A stretch of DNA of 5,798 nt, taken from positions 1 through 5,798 of the forward strand of contig JACKJU010000017.1 in NCBI GenBank assembly GCA_020637805.1, read 5' to 3'. The notes beneath the pieces are model-generated. The model was not told the DNA's origin and did not search any database. It was given only the letters and a program-made list of their open reading frames with translations. This DNA comes from Nitratireductor sp. Its GTDB lineage: Bacteria; Pseudomonadota; Alphaproteobacteria; Rhizobiales; Rhizobiaceae. Shown here piece by piece: positions 5,788 to 5,798 of the stretch; within the stretch, counting starts at the first letter, position 1, and the number at the start of each line of letters is the position of its first letter. The position numbers and the translations under genes are program-made.

Positions 5788-5798
5788 ATGCCAAAAAG
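5788..5798 (+). CDS. Possible start of a rightward gene at the window edge
   Basis: ATGCCAAAAAG (M-P-K-...) at the very end is preceded by TAGGGC with about 6-7 nt spacing, so a gene may begin here and continue beyond the window. Three codons are too few to assign anything; a chance ATG is equally possible. Confidence 0.15.

Larger units (their letters stand above)
5540..5798. other. Non-coding upstream region of the integrase remnant
   Basis: About 260 nt with no convincing gene. It holds the 12-bp tandem repeats described separately and an AT-rich stretch around 5725-5775, where a leftward promoter for the integrase or a recombination site could lie. Open frames crossing it read through the repeats or overlap the integrase start in another frame and look spurious. 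No tRNA or clear attachment-site duplication is visible. Confidence 0.5.

Noticed and set aside
5454..5789. 111-codon minus-strand open frame
   Set aside because: It overlaps the integrase start in another frame, its middle is just the translated 12-bp repeat, and no domain is visible.
1..5798. CRISPR array, rRNA, tRNA or defence system
   Set aside because: No regularly spaced repeats beyond the short 12-bp tandem, no RNA gene signatures and no defence-type protein domains are visible.

Overview
The window looks like accessory DNA from an alphaproteobacterium. This is inferred from GC-rich, GC3-biased coding sequence, short Shine-Dalgarno-led operons, and proteins of types I associate with sphingomonads, rhizobia and rhodobacters. 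No marker gene fixes the taxon. It splits into three blocks.

Block 1 (1-2427) is a resident plus-strand cluster. It holds the C-terminal part of an AraC-type regulator, with an in-frame TAA at 85-87 in the visible part. Next come an NmrA-like NAD(P)-binding oxidoreductase (718-1545), a small DUF4345-type membrane protein (1581-1991) and a DUF1772/anthrone-oxygenase-like membrane protein (2057 onward). Gaps of 105, 35 and 65 nt and good ribosome binding sites before the last three genes suggest co-transcription. The combination suggests a small redox module under an AraC regulator, but the substrate cannot be read from sequence.

Block 2 (2428-4934) is a complete IS21-family insertion sequence of 2507 bp. 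It has TGT...ACA ends, two related repeats at each end, istA (DDE transposase, all three acidic residues present) and istB (AAA+ helper ATPase, Walker motifs intact), with the two genes overlapping by ATGA. Its left end cuts off the DUF1772 gene.

Block 3 (4935-5798) is unrelated to block 1. It is the N-terminal ~200 residues of a minus-strand tyrosine recombinase (phage/island integrase with a DUF6538-type N-terminus), cut off by the right end of the IS before its catalytic domain, plus its upstream region with 12-bp tandem repeats and an AT-rich stretch.

The IS is therefore flanked by halves of two different genes and shows no target-site duplication. It marks a rearrangement junction (deletion or IS-IS recombination), not a simple insertion. 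I see no clearly new biological system. The most informative points are this junction, the decayed regulator, a possible IS21 tandem-junction promoter split between the two IS ends, a possible ATG-to-ATA change at the istA start, and the repeat array upstream of the dead integrase.
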